This document shows positions 7,796 through 16,307 of a stretch of 52,148 nucleotides of DNA, in pieces. Below the pieces are notes generated by a model. It was not told the DNA's origin, did not search any database, and worked only from the letters and a program-made list of their open reading frames with translations. A program made the position numbers and the translations under genes. The stretch is from JAWVFN01 sp963696625 (GTDB lineage: Bacteria > Actinomycetota > Thermoleophilia > Solirubrobacterales > 70-9), in assembly GCA_963696625.1 (NCBI GenBank), contig CAVOKZ010000028.1:1-52148 (forward strand), given 5' to 3'. How positions within the stretch are numbered: the first letter of the stretch is position 1; every line of letters begins with the position of its first letter.

Positions 7796-10041
7796 GCTGG
7801 GACGTAGTCGGTGCGCTCGTCGCCGAAGCGGGAGCGGGCGGCGTCGAGCAGCCCGCCGAGCTCAGGCGCGTCGAATGAGCCGTGCTCGCGGAGCATCGCC
7901 AGCGCCGCCTGGCGTGCGTCGATCAGCAGCGCCGCGTCGTCGGGCAGCGTCGCGGCGCGCAAGCGCGGCAGCCCGTGCTGGCGGGTGCCGAGGATCTCTC
8001 CTTCGCCACGGAGGCCGAGGTCGATCTCGGCGAGGCGGAAGCCATCGCGCTCGGTGGCGATCGCCTGCAGCCGGGCGCGGGCGGTCTCGGACTCGGCGCC
8101 CCCGTCGGCGAAGAGGAGGCAGGTCGAGTCGTGCTCCCCCCGCCCCACCCGGCCGCGGAGTTGGTGGAGCTGGGAGATTCCGTAGCGCCCGGCCCCCTCG
8201 ATCGCGATCACCGTCGCGTTGGCGACGTCGATGCCGACCTCGATCACGCTGGTCGCGACGAGGACGTCGGTCTTCCCGGAGGTGAAGCGCTCCATCGCCG
8301 CCGCCTTCTCGCGCGAGGGCATCTGGCCGTGGAGGACGTCGACGTCGAAGGCGGCGAACTCGCCCGCGGCGAGGCGCTTGGCCTCCTCGGTCGCGGCGGT
8401 GGCCTGCAGCTTCTCGGACTCTGAGATCAGCGGGCATACGACGTAGGCCTGGCGCCCCTCGCGCAGGCGCTCGCGAATAAGCTCGTAAGCGCCGGCGCGG
8501 TCGTCGGGGCCGACGACGCGGGTGACGATCGGCTTGCGGCCCGCGGGCAGCTCGTGCAGCGCGGTGACATCGAGGTCGCCGTAGGCGGTGAGCGACAGGG
8601 TGCGCGGGATCGGCGTCGCGGTCATGTGCAGCGTGTGCGGAACCGCGCCGCCGGCGCCCTTGGCGTCGAGCGCCGCGCGCTGGCGGACGCCGAAGCGGTG
8701 CTGCTCGTCGACGACCGCGACGCTGAGGCTGCGGAACTCGACCGCGTCCTCGATCAGCGCGTGGGTGCCGACGACGAGGCCGAGCTGCCCGCTGGCAAGG
8801 CGGCCGAGCAGCTCGCGGCGACGCTCGGCCGGGACGGCCCCGGTGAGCAGCGCCGCGTCCGCCATGACAGCGGCTCCTCCGCTTCGCGTCCGGGGGCGCT
8901 GCTGGGTGCCGGCGAGCAGGGTCTGAAGCGTCGCGAAGTGCTGCTCGGCGAGGGTCTCGGTCGGCGCCATCAGCACGGCCTGCCGGCCGACCTCGGCGGC
9001 GCGCAGCATCGCGTAGAGCGCGATCACGGTCTTACCTGAGCCAACCTCCCCCATCAGCAAGCGCTGCATCGGCGCGGTTCCGCCGAGGTCGCCGTCGATC
9101 GCCTCGATCGCCGCCGCCTGGTCGCCGGTCAGCGCGAACGGCAGCGAGTCGAGCCAGAGCGAGACCTGTTCGCCGCGGGCGGGCAGCGCCGGCGCGCGGG
9201 CGCCGCTCTGGCGGTTCGAGCGCCGCTGCGCGAGGGCGACCTGGTAGAGCAGCAGCTCCTCGAAGGCCAGCCGCGAGCGCGCCGCGAGCGCGCGCTTGTC
9301 GTCGACGGGGAAGTGGGCCTCGCTGAGCGCGTCGCCGATCGCGGGCATCGAGCGCTGGGTCCGCAGCCGCGCCGGAAGCGGCTCGGGAGCGTGGCGCGCG
9401 AATGCGAGCGCCTGCCACACCCACTCGCGCAGCTTTCGCGGCTTCAGCCCCTCGGATGCCGGATGCACCGGGACCATCCCGGTCGTGTGGATGCCCTCGG
9501 GCAGCGCGCCGCCGCCGCCGAGGATCTCGTGGGCGGTGACCTTGAAGCCGCGTTTGTCGAGCGAGCCCTGGAGCAGCAGCTTGGTCCCCGGCGTCAGCCG
9601 CTCGGCGAGCCAGCCCTGGTTGAACCAGACCGCGGTCGCCGTCCCGCCCGCCGCGTCGGCGACCTCGGCCTCGAAGATCGTCAGGCTGCGCCGCCGCGTG
9701 GGCCGGAGCTTCGACGAGCGGACCTCGACCTCGATCGTCGCCGGCTCGCCGGTCTTGAGGCGCTCGATCTGCACCACCTCGGCGGGCTCGCGGTAGGAGT
9801 GCGGCAGGTGGAGCAGCAGATCGCCGACGTTCTCGATCCCGAGGCTCTCCGAGGCCGCGGTCGAGAGCGTGGGGCCGGCACCCTTGAGCGTCGACAGCGG
9901 CGCCTCGAGGATGCTCGGGCGCGGCGCCGTTCGCAGCGGCGCCGCCAGCAGCTCGGGCCGCGTGAGCAGCGCCTTCGAGGCGAAGGCGTGAGGCAGCCCG
10001 GGCACGGGCGCTCGGTCAGGCCTGTTGGCAGCCGCTTCCAC
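7792..10041 (-). CDS. recG: ATP-dependent DNA helicase RecG with in-frame repeat insertion
   Basis: 749-aa superfamily-2 helicase that remodels stalled replication forks. It has the N-terminal wedge/OB domain (LSTLKGAGPTLS, LLLHLPHSYREPAEV), Walker A GEVGSGKT, the DEQH-type box VVDEQHRFGVRQR, motif III HMTATPIPRTLSLT and C-terminal QLHQLRGRVGRGE. GTG start at 10041 is supported by TAGCCT (10050-10055) ending 8 bases upstream, although the first 45 or so residues look non-conserved. Between helicase motifs Ia and Ib there is an Arg/Gly-rich insertion (QQRPRTRSGGAAVMA) where the family usually has about two residues; its DNA (8872-8899) matches repeats at 12664 and 17381. Confidence 0.96.
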   Translation of the reverse strand: MEAAANRPDRAPVPGLPHAFASKALLTRPELLAAPLRTAPRPSILEAPLSTLKGAGPTLSTAASESLGIENVGDLLLHLPHSYREPAEVVQIERLKTGEPATIEVEVRSSKLRPTRRRSLTIFEAEVADAAGGTATAVWFNQGWLAERLTPGTKLLLQGSLDKRGFKVTAHEILGGGGALPEGIHTTGMVPVHPASEGLKPRKLREWVWQALAFARHAPEPLPARLRTQRSMPAIGDALSEAHFPVDDKRALAARSRLAFEELLLYQVALAQRRSNRQSGARAPALPARGEQVSLWLDSLPFALTGDQAAAIEAIDGDLGGTAPMQRLLMGEVGSGKTVIALYAMLRAAEVGRQAVLMAPTETLAEQHFATLQTLLAGTQQRPRTRSGGAAVMADAALLTGAVPAERRRELLGRLASGQLGLVVGTHALIEDAVEFRSLSVAVVDEQHRFGVRQRAALDAKGAGGAVPHTLHMTATPIPRTLSLTAYGDLDVTALHELPAGRKPIVTRVVGPDDRAGAYELIRERLREGRQAYVVCPLISESEKLQATAATEEAKRLAAGEFAAFDVDVLHGQMPSREKAAAMERFTSGKTDVLVATSVIEVGIDVANATVIAIEGAGRYGISQLHQLRGRVGRGEHDSTCLLFADGGAESETARARLQAIATERDGFRLAEIDLGLRGEGEILGTRQHGLPRLRAATLPDDAALLIDARQAALAMLREHGSFDAPELGGLLDAARSRFGDERTDYVPA
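8872..8899. repeat. GC-rich repeat copy inside recG
   Basis: The core CCTCCGCTTCGCGTCCGGGG is shared with the intergenic copy at 12671-12691 and, with two mismatches, with 17388-17408. It encodes the non-conserved QRPRTRSGG insertion of RecG on the minus strand. The flanking CCGCCGCC/GGCGGCGG arms seen in the other copies are mostly missing here. Confidence 0.75.
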
Positions 10042-10049
10042 CCTGCCTC

Positions 10050-10055
10050 AGGCTA
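10050..10055 (-). promoter_or_regulatory. Candidate -10 (TAGCCT) for recG
   Basis: TAGCCT ends 8 bases before the recG GTG at 10041, the spacing of a leaderless transcript, and lies in the 32-base gap after the upstream gene. Confidence 0.45.
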
Positions 10056-10073
10056 CGCCGGACGGTGGATGCC

Positions 10074-10805
10074 TCAGGACGCCTCGACCGAGTCGATGTC
10101 GATCCAGACGATCCGCGGCCCCGAAAGCGGGTTGCCCGCCGGGCCCTTAGGGACGACCCGCCGGCGGGTCGGAAAGACGATGCCGCCGAACTCGCGGTGC
10201 TCGTCGCAGAGGTGGGCGGCGCCGGCGAACCGCGAGACCACGTCCGGGTGGTAGTCGTGGCGGCGCAGGAGGCCGGCCTCGTCGAAGTAGAACGACTGCT
10301 GGCGGCAGTGGGTGTGGATGCCCTCGGGGAAGACGACGTCGAGACAGCGCCAGGTGGCGCCGTCCTCGCTCAGCGGCTCACCCTCGGAGATCTCGAAGCC
10401 CGGGCGCTCCAAGAGAAACGGCGCGTTGAGGTAGTTCCACATCGCGTAGCCGGCGAAGTAGAGAGCGTCGAGGTCGCTCCAGCGCAGGTTCTTGGCCACC
10501 CCGGAGAGGCCGAAGAACTCCGCCCTCGGGTCCTGCTGCTCGGCGAGCAGCTCGCCCTCTCCCGACTCGATCCGCACCGCGTCGCCGTCGTAGACCCCGC
10601 GGCTGCCCTCCTTCGGAAACGGCTCGAATACCGCGTGCTGCTCCTCGGTGCTCGCGGTCAGCTCGTACTCGCGAAAGAGCCTCGAGCGCCCCTTGGCGCG
10701 CATCAGCACTCCCCCGCTGCGGACCTCGGCGCGCAGCTGTCCGATGCGCTTCCAGCGCCGCCGGCCTCCCGCCGCGTCGATTACTTCTTCGAGCAGGTCT
10801 GTCAT
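10074..10805 (-). CDS. Conserved protein of unknown function
   Basis: 243 aa from ATG 10805, a start fixed by its ATGA overlap with the DAK2 gene stop. It opens MTDLLEEVIDAAGGRRRWKRI and resembles an uncharacterised bacterial family with a GGxxRW N-terminus, a central DLDALYFAGYAMWNYLNAPF block and the C-terminal FDEAGLLRRHDYHPDV and FPTRRRVVPKG blocks. The pattern (beta-rich, no signal peptide or membrane segment) suggests a soluble cytoplasmic fold. I do not recognise an enzymatic motif. It sits between the DAK2 gene and recG. Confidence 0.75.
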   Translation of the reverse strand: MTDLLEEVIDAAGGRRRWKRIGQLRAEVRSGGVLMRAKGRSRLFREYELTASTEEQHAVFEPFPKEGSRGVYDGDAVRIESGEGELLAEQQDPRAEFFGLSGVAKNLRWSDLDALYFAGYAMWNYLNAPFLLERPGFEISEGEPLSEDGATWRCLDVVFPEGIHTHCRQQSFYFDEAGLLRRHDYHPDVVSRFAGAAHLCDEHREFGGIVFPTRRRVVPKGPAGNPLSGPRIVWIDIDSVEAS

Positions 10806-12427
10806 TGGGCAGCGAGCAGCCACCAGTAGTTCGGCTGCCCGCCGTCGTGAACCTCGAGCTCGACCGCGTCGGGCGCGTGGGCCTCGACCCGGTCGAGCGG
10901 GATCGGCGCCCCGGCGCCGCCGATCGCGGTGATGATCTCGGCCCCCTCGGCGAGCGGCGCCAGCGTCTCGCGCAGAACCGAGCCCGCTCCTCCCCAGGCG
11001 ACGATCTCATCGCCGACGAAGCCGACGGCGTCGCCGACGACGAAGCGCCCCTGCTTGTCGTCGCGGGCGGCCGGAGCCACGGAGCCGACGCGGATCCCCG
11101 CCAGTGCCTCGCCGGCGCGACCGAGGTTGTTCTCGAGCGAACCCGAGAGGTCGAGCTCGATCAGGGTCACGAGCCCGGCCTGGGGGGCGGTGCAGTCGAC
11201 GACCTTGGCCCGCTTGTCGGATAGCTCGCACGCCCGCTCGGCGGCGAGCACGACGTTCGAGTTGTTGGGGAAGACCAGCACCTCCTCGGCCGGCACCTCG
11301 TGGATCGCCGCGAGCAGGTCGGAGATCGCGGGGTTGAAGGTCGGGCCGCCGTCGACGACGTAGGCGCCGAGCCCCTCGTAGAGCTCGCGCATCCCGTCGC
11401 CGGTGACCACGGCGACGGCGGCGCAGCGGGCGAAGGAGAGCCTCGCGGTGCGCTCGGCCACCTGCTCGCGCATGTCGGCGACGTCGAGGTTGCCGACGTC
11501 GCCGATTCCCTCGAACAGCGCCATCGCCGACTCGGGCTCGTCGGTGTGGACGTGGACCTTGAGCGTGGTCTCGTCGCCGACGACGAGAACCGAGTCGCCG
11601 AGCGTCTCGAGGTCGGTCGCGTGGGCGCGGCTGTCGAGGCCGGTGCCGGTGACGATGAAGTTGGTGCAGTAGCGGTGGCGGCTGTCGGCGTGGTGCGGCC
11701 TGGTCGCAATCGCCGGCACGTGGTGTTCGAGGTCGGGCGTCGCACCGTCGTCGTCGCGGAGGCCGGCGACGACCCCGGCGAGGATCACGACCAGCCCGTA
11801 GGCGCCGGCGTCGACGACGCCGGACTCGCGCAGCACCTCGAGCTGCTCGGGCGTGCGCGCCACGGCGGCCTCGCCGTCCTTGACCACCTCCTCGAGCAGC
11901 GCCGCGAGCATCGCGTCCTGCTGCTCGGGCGTCGTGTCCTTCGGCAGGCGCGTGGTGTCCATGTGGGCGAGGCGCTGGGCGACCGAGTGGGCCATCTCGC
12001 GGAAGACGGTCAGCATCGTCCCCTCGGCCGGATCACGCACCGACTCGTACGCGGCGTCGGCGGCGCGCGCCATCGCGCTCGAGATCAGCATCGGGTCGAT
12101 CAGCTCGCCCGGGCGGCTGGCGAGCTCTTCGGCGGCGCCGCGCACGATCTGCGAAAGGATCACGCCCGAGTTGCCGCGGGCCCCCATCAGCGCCGCCCGC
12201 GCCAGCGCGTTGACGATCTCGGTGCGCCCGATGTCGTCGACCGTCTGCCCGTCGAGCCGGTCGAGCTCGGCGCGCACCGCGTTCAGGGTCAGCGCCATGT
12301 TGTCTCCGGTGTCGCCGTCGGCGACAGGGAAGACGTTGAGGTCGTTGACCTCCTGCCTACGGGCTTCGAGGTGAACGTGGGCCGCGGTCAGGACACGGCG
12401 AAAGCGCTCGATTGAGGGATCGGCCAC
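10802..12427 (-). CDS. DAK2-domain protein, FakA-like fatty-acid kinase
   Basis: 541-aa member of the YloV/FakA family, which phosphorylates fatty acids bound to a FakB partner. The N-terminal nucleotide-binding DAK2 domain shows NVFPVADGDTGDNM (residues 28-41) and ALMGARGNSGVILSQ (about 78-92), which hold the Mg-ADP aspartates. The middle domain contains VHVHTDEP and the C-terminal half has the FakB-interacting-type VFPNNSNVVLAAE block. No fakB is in the window. The gene starts 13 bases after rpmB and is coupled to the unknown gene at 10805. Confidence 0.9.
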   Translation of the reverse strand: MADPSIERFRRVLTAAHVHLEARRQEVNDLNVFPVADGDTGDNMALTLNAVRAELDRLDGQTVDDIGRTEIVNALARAALMGARGNSGVILSQIVRGAAEELASRPGELIDPMLISSAMARAADAAYESVRDPAEGTMLTVFREMAHSVAQRLAHMDTTRLPKDTTPEQQDAMLAALLEEVVKDGEAAVARTPEQLEVLRESGVVDAGAYGLVVILAGVVAGLRDDDGATPDLEHHVPAIATRPHHADSRHRYCTNFIVTGTGLDSRAHATDLETLGDSVLVVGDETTLKVHVHTDEPESAMALFEGIGDVGNLDVADMREQVAERTARLSFARCAAVAVVTGDGMRELYEGLGAYVVDGGPTFNPAISDLLAAIHEVPAEEVLVFPNNSNVVLAAERACELSDKRAKVVDCTAPQAGLVTLIELDLSGSLENNLGRAGEALAGIRVGSVAPAARDDKQGRFVVGDAVGFVGDEIVAWGGAGSVLRETLAPLAEGAEIITAIGGAGAPIPLDRVEAHAPDAVELEVHDGGQPNYWWLLAAQ

Positions 12428-12440
12428 TAGTGGCCGAAGT

Positions 12441-12632
12441 CTAAGCAGCCTTGGTTACTTTGCCCGCCTTGAGGCAGCGGGTACAGACGTAGACACGCCG
12501 TGAGGACTCGCCAACCTCGATCCGGACCTTCTGCAGGTTCGGGTTGAAGCGCCGCCGGGTCGCGACCATCGAGTGGCTTCGCGAGTTTCCGAACGCGGGC
12601 TTCTTGCCGCAGCTGTGACAGACCTTGGCCAT
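12441..12632 (-). CDS. rpmB: 50S ribosomal protein L28
   Basis: 63-aa L28 with MAKVCHSCGKKPAFGNSRSHS, TRRRFNPNLQKV and a C-terminal CTRCLKAGKV. The two Cys pairs form the zinc-binding version. TAACCT (12642-12647) ends 9 bases before the ATG, and there is no Shine-Dalgarno sequence. First gene of the rpmB-DAK2-recG-rsmD-coaD run. Confidence 0.97.
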   Translation of the reverse strand: MAKVCHSCGKKPAFGNSRSHSMVATRRRFNPNLQKVRIEVGESSRRVYVCTRCLKAGKVTKAA

Positions 12633-12641
12633 CGGCGGAGC

Positions 12642-12647
12642 AGGTTA
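12642..12647 (-). promoter_or_regulatory. Candidate -10 (TAACCT) for rpmB
   Basis: TAACCT ends 9 bases before the rpmB ATG (12632); it lies in the 95-base gap between rpmB and ribH and would drive the long downstream operon. Confidence 0.45.
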
Positions 12648-12663
12648 GCGGCTTCGCCATCAA

Positions 12664-12703
12664 CCGCCGCCTCCTCCGCTTCGCGTCCGGGGGGGGCGGC
12701 GGA
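12664..12703. repeat. GC-rich hairpin repeat between rpmB and ribH
   Basis: CCGCCGCC (12664-12671) pairs with GGCGGCGG (12695-12702), enclosing CCTCCGCTTCGCGTCCGGGG. The element is nearly the same as 17381-17425 (inside the glycosyltransferase gene) and partly the same as 8872-8899 (inside recG). It could also act as a hairpin after ribH, which ends at 12728 on the minus strand, though no T tract follows. Confidence 0.8.
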
Positions 12704-12727
12704 GGGCTCTCCCGGGGGTGGCCCTTA

Positions 12728-13213
12728 TCAGCCCAGCTCGTCCTTCAAGAGGGCCATGCGCATTACGGCCATCGCCGCGTTCCGGCCTTGATCTCGCTTG
12801 TCGCCGCCGGAGCGCTCGAGCGCCTGGTCCATGTTCTCGACCGTGAGCACGCCGAAGGCACAGGGGACGCCGGTGTCGAGCTGGACCTGCTGGATGCCGC
12901 GGGCCGACTCGGAGCAGACGTAGTCGTAGTGGCTGGTCTCGCCGCGGATCACGGCGCCGAGGCAGGCGACGCCGTCGAAGCGCTTGCTGTGTGCGGCGAG
13001 CTTGGCGGCGAAGGGAAGCTCGAAGGCGCCGGGAACCTCGAAGGCCTCGATCGCGGCGGTCTCGACGCCGCCCTCGCCGAATCCGGCGACCGCGCCCTTC
13101 ACGAGCCGCGCCGCGAGATCCGGATAGAACGAGCCGACGCAGAGCGCGAAGCGCTTGCCCGCCAGCTTGCCCCGCTCGTCCTCGGAGAGCGCCGCGAAAT
13201 CGTCAGCGGGCAC
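12728..13213 (-). CDS. ribH: 6,7-dimethyl-8-ribityllumazine synthase
   Basis: 161 aa from the GTG at 13213, the only conventional start in frame near the conserved N-terminus. It condenses the ribityl-aminopyrimidine with the DHBP-synthase product to lumazine, the penultimate riboflavin step, usually as an icosahedral or pentameric assembly. Family blocks: FEVPGAFELPFAAKLA, GAVIRGETSHYDYVCSE (catalytic His in SHYDY) and the C-terminal FGVLTVENMDQALERSG. Last gene of ribD-ribE-ribBA-ribH, starting 29 bases after ribBA. Confidence 0.94.
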   Translation of the reverse strand: MPADDFAALSEDERGKLAGKRFALCVGSFYPDLAARLVKGAVAGFGEGGVETAAIEAFEVPGAFELPFAAKLAAHSKRFDGVACLGAVIRGETSHYDYVCSESARGIQQVQLDTGVPCAFGVLTVENMDQALERSGGDKRDQGRNAAMAVMRMALLKDELG

Positions 13214-13242
13214 GGCCGCCGCCGTGGTGGGGGCCGTGCCCG

Positions 13243-14562
13243 CTAGCCATCCGGCTCCTCGTCCTCCGCGCGGCGCTCGTCCTCGAGCCGCTCGCCGTGG
13301 ATCATCTCCTCGTCGATCGCGAGGCCCTGGTGGTGGAGCGTGTGGCCCATCTTCTCGCGCTTGGTGCGCAGGTACTGCTCGTTGTGCGGGTTGGGGACCG
13401 ACTGGATCGGCACCTGGTCGGAGACCGAGAGGCCGTAGCCCTCGAGCCCCTTGATCTTCTTCGGGTTGTTGGTGAGGATGCGGATGCTGGTCAGCCCGAG
13501 GTCGCCGAGGATCTGGGCGCCGATGCCGTAGTCGCGCAGGTCGGCGGGCAGGCCGAGCTTGAGGTTGGCGTCGACGGTGTCGAGACCCTCCTCCTGGAGC
13601 CGGTAGGCCCTGAGCTTGTTGAGCAGGCCGATGCCGCGGCCTTCCTGGGAGAGGTAGAGCAGCACGCCCTCGCCTTCCTGCTCGATCATCGCCATCGCCG
13701 CCTCGAGTTGCTCGCCGCAATCACAGCGCAGGCTGTGGAAGACGTCACCCGTCAGGCACTCGGAGTGGACGCGGACCAGCACGTCGTCCCGGCTGGCCAC
13801 GTCGCCCTTGACCATCGCCACGTGGTGCTTCTCGTCGACCAGCGAGCGGTAGCCGACCGCGGTGAACTCCCCGAACGCCGTCGGCAGCTTGGTCGAGACG
13901 ATCCGCTCGACGAGCTTCTCGGTGCGGCGGCGGTAGGCGACGAGCTCGGCGACCGTGATCATCTTCAGCCCGTGCTCTTCGGCGTAGGGGGCGAGGTCGT
14001 CGACCCGGGCCATAGTCCCGTCCTCGTTCATGATCTCGCAGATCACCCCGGCCGGGATCAGGCCGGCGAGCCGCGCGAGGTCGACGCTGGCCTCGGTGTG
14101 GCCGGTGCGCTCGAGCACCCCGCCCTCCTTGGCCTTGAGCGGAAAGATGTGGCCGGGCTGGGTGATGTCTCCTGGCTTCGTGTGGGGGTCGATCGCGGTC
14201 TGCACGGTCTGGGCGCGGTCGGCGGCCGAGATCCCGGTGGAGACGCCCTCAGCGGCCTCGATCGAGACGGTGAAGGCGGTCTTCAGCGAGCCCTCGTTCT
14301 TGGCCGGCATCAGGTCGAGGTGGAGCTCGTCGCACCGCTGCGGGGTCAGCGCCAGGCAGACGAGGCCGCGGGCGTGCTTGGCCATGAAGTTGACGGCGTC
14401 CGGGGTCGCGAACTGCGCGGCGATCACGAGGTCTCCCTCGTTCTCGCGGTCCTCGTCGTCGCAGACGACGATCATCCGCCCGGCGCGGATCTCCTCGATC
14501 GCCTCTTCGATCGTCGAGAAGGGAGATTTGGTTTTGGCTTCGGATTCGGCCATCGTGCTCAT
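13243..14562 (-). CDS. ribBA: Bifunctional DHBP synthase / GTP cyclohydrolase II
   Basis: 439-aa fusion. The N-terminal RibB half (about 1-205) has DDEDRENEGDLVIAA and HTEASVDLARLAG, making DHBP from ribulose 5-phosphate. The C-terminal RibA half has the zinc site in CLTGDVFHSLRCDCGEQL, then SQEGRGIGLLNKLRAY and RILTNNPKKIKGL, opening GTP to the pyrimidine precursor. Start set at ATG 14562 because AAGGAG lies 7 bases upstream; the in-frame ATG at 14553 is less likely. The start sits two bases from the ribE stop. Confidence 0.96.
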   Translation of the reverse strand: MSTMAESEAKTKSPFSTIEEAIEEIRAGRMIVVCDDEDRENEGDLVIAAQFATPDAVNFMAKHARGLVCLALTPQRCDELHLDLMPAKNEGSLKTAFTVSIEAAEGVSTGISAADRAQTVQTAIDPHTKPGDITQPGHIFPLKAKEGGVLERTGHTEASVDLARLAGLIPAGVICEIMNEDGTMARVDDLAPYAEEHGLKMITVAELVAYRRRTEKLVERIVSTKLPTAFGEFTAVGYRSLVDEKHHVAMVKGDVASRDDVLVRVHSECLTGDVFHSLRCDCGEQLEAAMAMIEQEGEGVLLYLSQEGRGIGLLNKLRAYRLQEEGLDTVDANLKLGLPADLRDYGIGAQILGDLGLTSIRILTNNPKKIKGLEGYGLSVSDQVPIQSVPNPHNEQYLRTKREKMGHTLHHQGLAIDEEMIHGERLEDERRAEDEEPDG

Positions 14563-14563
14563 G

Positions 14564-15169
14564 TCACTCCTTTTTGGATGGTTGCACGGCGCTTTCCTGG
14601 CGCTGCAGATAGCGGGCCACGACATCGGCCTCGAGGTTGACTCTGGCTCCCTCCTCCAGCGATCCCAGGGTGGTGCGCTCGAGCGTCTCGGGGATCAGCG
14701 AGACCTCGAAGGAAGCGTCTGTGAGCGCGGAGACCGTGAGGCTGACGCCGTCGACGGCGATCGAGCCGCGCTCGGCGATCAGCGGCAGGAGATCGGCGGG
14801 GGCCGTGATCGAGATCCGCTTGGCGATCCCGTCGTCGGCGACCGAGGTGACCTCGCCGACGCCGTCGACGTGGCCCTGGACGATGTGGCCGCCAAGCCGG
14901 TCTGACGCGCGCAGCGCGAGCTCGAGATTGACCGGGTCTCCCGCGTCGAGCTGTCCGAGAGTGGTCAGCTCGAGGGTCTGGTTCATCGCGTCGGCCTCGA
15001 AGGCGCCGCCGGCGATGGCGGCCGCGGTGAGACAGGCGCCGCCGACCGAGATCGAGTCGCCCTCGCCCAGCTCCGGCGCGAGTGAGGTCGAAATGCGCAG
15101 GCGGGCGCCGTCGGCGGTCTTCTCGACCGATTCGATCTTGCCCTTGTCGGCGACCAGCCCGGTGAACAT
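14564..15169 (-). CDS. ribE: Riboflavin synthase alpha chain
   Basis: 201-aa enzyme dismutating two lumazines to riboflavin plus pyrimidine. It shows the internal duplication of lumazine-binding domains: MFTGLVADKG...SISVGGACLTA in the first half and GGHIVQGHVDGVGEV...SIAVDGVSLTV in the second. ATG 15169 begins 4 bases after the ribD stop. Second gene of the operon. Confidence 0.96.
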   Translation of the reverse strand: MFTGLVADKGKIESVEKTADGARLRISTSLAPELGEGDSISVGGACLTAAAIAGGAFEADAMNQTLELTTLGQLDAGDPVNLELALRASDRLGGHIVQGHVDGVGEVTSVADDGIAKRISITAPADLLPLIAERGSIAVDGVSLTVSALTDASFEVSLIPETLERTTLGSLEEGARVNLEADVVARYLQRQESAVQPSKKE

Positions 15170-15173
15170 CAGC

Positions 15174-16205
15174 TCACCACTCCCTCAGCCGAGCGCTGAT
15201 CAACAGGTCGGGACCGACCGTCTCCTGGGTGACGTCGAGCGGTTGGAGGACTTCGGCGACGCTCGCCGTGCCGGCGATCGGCCCCGGGATGTCGGCGCTC
15301 CCGGCGAGCACCGGCGCGATGAAGAGGCGCAGCTCGTCGACCTCGCCGGCGTCGAAGAAGGCGCGCGCCAGCGTCGGGCCGCCCTCGAGCAGCAGATGGG
15401 TGATGTCGCGCGAGCCGAGCTCTTCGAGCACGTCCGGGACCTCGTCGGAGGTGACGATCAAGGGCGACTCGGTGGAGGTGGCCAGCTTCGAGCTCTCGGG
15501 AAGACGCCCCTGGCGGTCGAAGACCACCCTCGCCGGCTGCGAGTGCGCCTCGACGTCCCGAGCCGTCAGCTGCGGGTCGTCGGCGAGCACCGTGCCGATC
15601 CCCACCGCGACCGCGTCGGCCTCGGCTCGCCAGCGGTGAACCAGCTCACGGCTTTCGGGCGAGGTGAACCAGCCGCCGCCGGGGACGCCGGCCTTGCCGT
15701 CGATCGTGGTCGCGACCTTGTAGGTGACGAGCGGCCTGCCGGTGCGCGCGTGCTTGCGGAAGGGCTGGACCAGGAGGCGCGACGCAGCGGCCTCGGGCCC
15801 GTCGGCGAACTCGACCGCGACCCCGGCCTCGCGGAGACGCGACGGGCCGTGCCCGGCGGTCTTCTCGCTCGGATCGTCGGTGCCGATCACCACCCGGGCG
15901 ATACCCGCTTCGGCGATCGCGTCGGCGCACGGCGGCTGGCGGCCTGTGTGGGCGCAGGGCTCGAGCGTCACGAACATCGTCGCCCCGGCCGGGTCCGAAC
16001 CGCGCGAGCGCGCGTCCTCGAGCGCCGCGCGCTCGGCGTGGAAGCCGCCGAGCTCGGCGTGGAAGCCCTCGCCGATGACCTCGCTGCCGCTGACGATCAC
16101 GGCTCCGACGAGCGGATTGGGGCTGACGCGCCCGCGACCGCCCTCGGCGAGCTCGAGCGCCCGCTTGAGGTGGACTCGATCCTGTTCGACGCCCAGCTCG
16201 GCTAT
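15174..16205 (-). CDS. ribD: Bifunctional riboflavin deaminase/reductase RibD (non-canonical start)
   Basis: About 343 aa. The N-terminal deaminase has the zinc site in FHAERAAL and PCAHTGRQPPC and the substrate loop GRVSPNPLVGAVIV. The C-terminal reductase begins VTYKVATTIDGKAG and ends LLEGGPTLARAFF. In the conserved frame there is no ATG, GTG or TTG near the N-terminus. An ATA codon (16205-16203) lies 6 bases after a strong AAAGGAG (16218-16212) and is taken as the start; a CTG four codons further in is possible. An alternative is a one-base frame error linking to the TTG at 16233. Nothing resembling an FMN riboswitch is visible upstream. Confidence 0.88.
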   Translation of the reverse strand: MAELGVEQDRVHLKRALELAEGGRGRVSPNPLVGAVIVSGSEVIGEGFHAELGGFHAERAALEDARSRGSDPAGATMFVTLEPCAHTGRQPPCADAIAEAGIARVVIGTDDPSEKTAGHGPSRLREAGVAVEFADGPEAAASRLLVQPFRKHARTGRPLVTYKVATTIDGKAGVPGGGWFTSPESRELVHRWRAEADAVAVGIGTVLADDPQLTARDVEAHSQPARVVFDRQGRLPESSKLATSTESPLIVTSDEVPDVLEELGSRDITHLLLEGGPTLARAFFDAGEVDELRLFIAPVLAGSADIPGPIAGTASVAEVLQPLDVTQETVGPDLLISARLREW

Positions 16206-16237
16206 TCGTGGCTCCTTTGCCGATCTGTGACAACTGT

Positions 16238-16272
16238 TAAGGGTCTGACCCCTTAGGTTTTGACCCCTTAGG
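16238..16272. repeat. Palindrome TAAGGGTCTGACCCCTTA plus partial second copy
   Basis: 16238-16255 is a member of the GGGGTCAGACCCC family (one G short in the left arm), followed by a half copy TGACCCCTTAGG at 16261-16272. On the minus strand it is followed by TGTCACAG (16230-16223), as in other intergenic copies. It lies just upstream of ribD. Confidence 0.82.
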
Positions 16273-16291
16273 TTGCTTAGGTTGCAACCGA

Positions 16292-16307
16292 TTGACTGGT
16301 CAGTCAA
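16292..16307. promoter_or_regulatory. Inverted repeat TTGACTGGTCAGTCAA, candidate operator
   Basis: A 7-bp inverted repeat about a GT centre in the 184-base divergent region between ribD and the glycosyltransferase; ACTGGT/ACCAGT adds a second nested symmetry (16295-16312). Size and symmetry resemble TetR-type operators. No TetR gene is in the window, so the regulator is unknown. Confidence 0.4.

Noticed and set aside
12728..13720. A longer ribH reading frame extending far into ribBA
   Set aside because: The upstream part is Arg/Pro-rich out-of-frame ribBA sequence; lumazine synthase homology begins after 13213.
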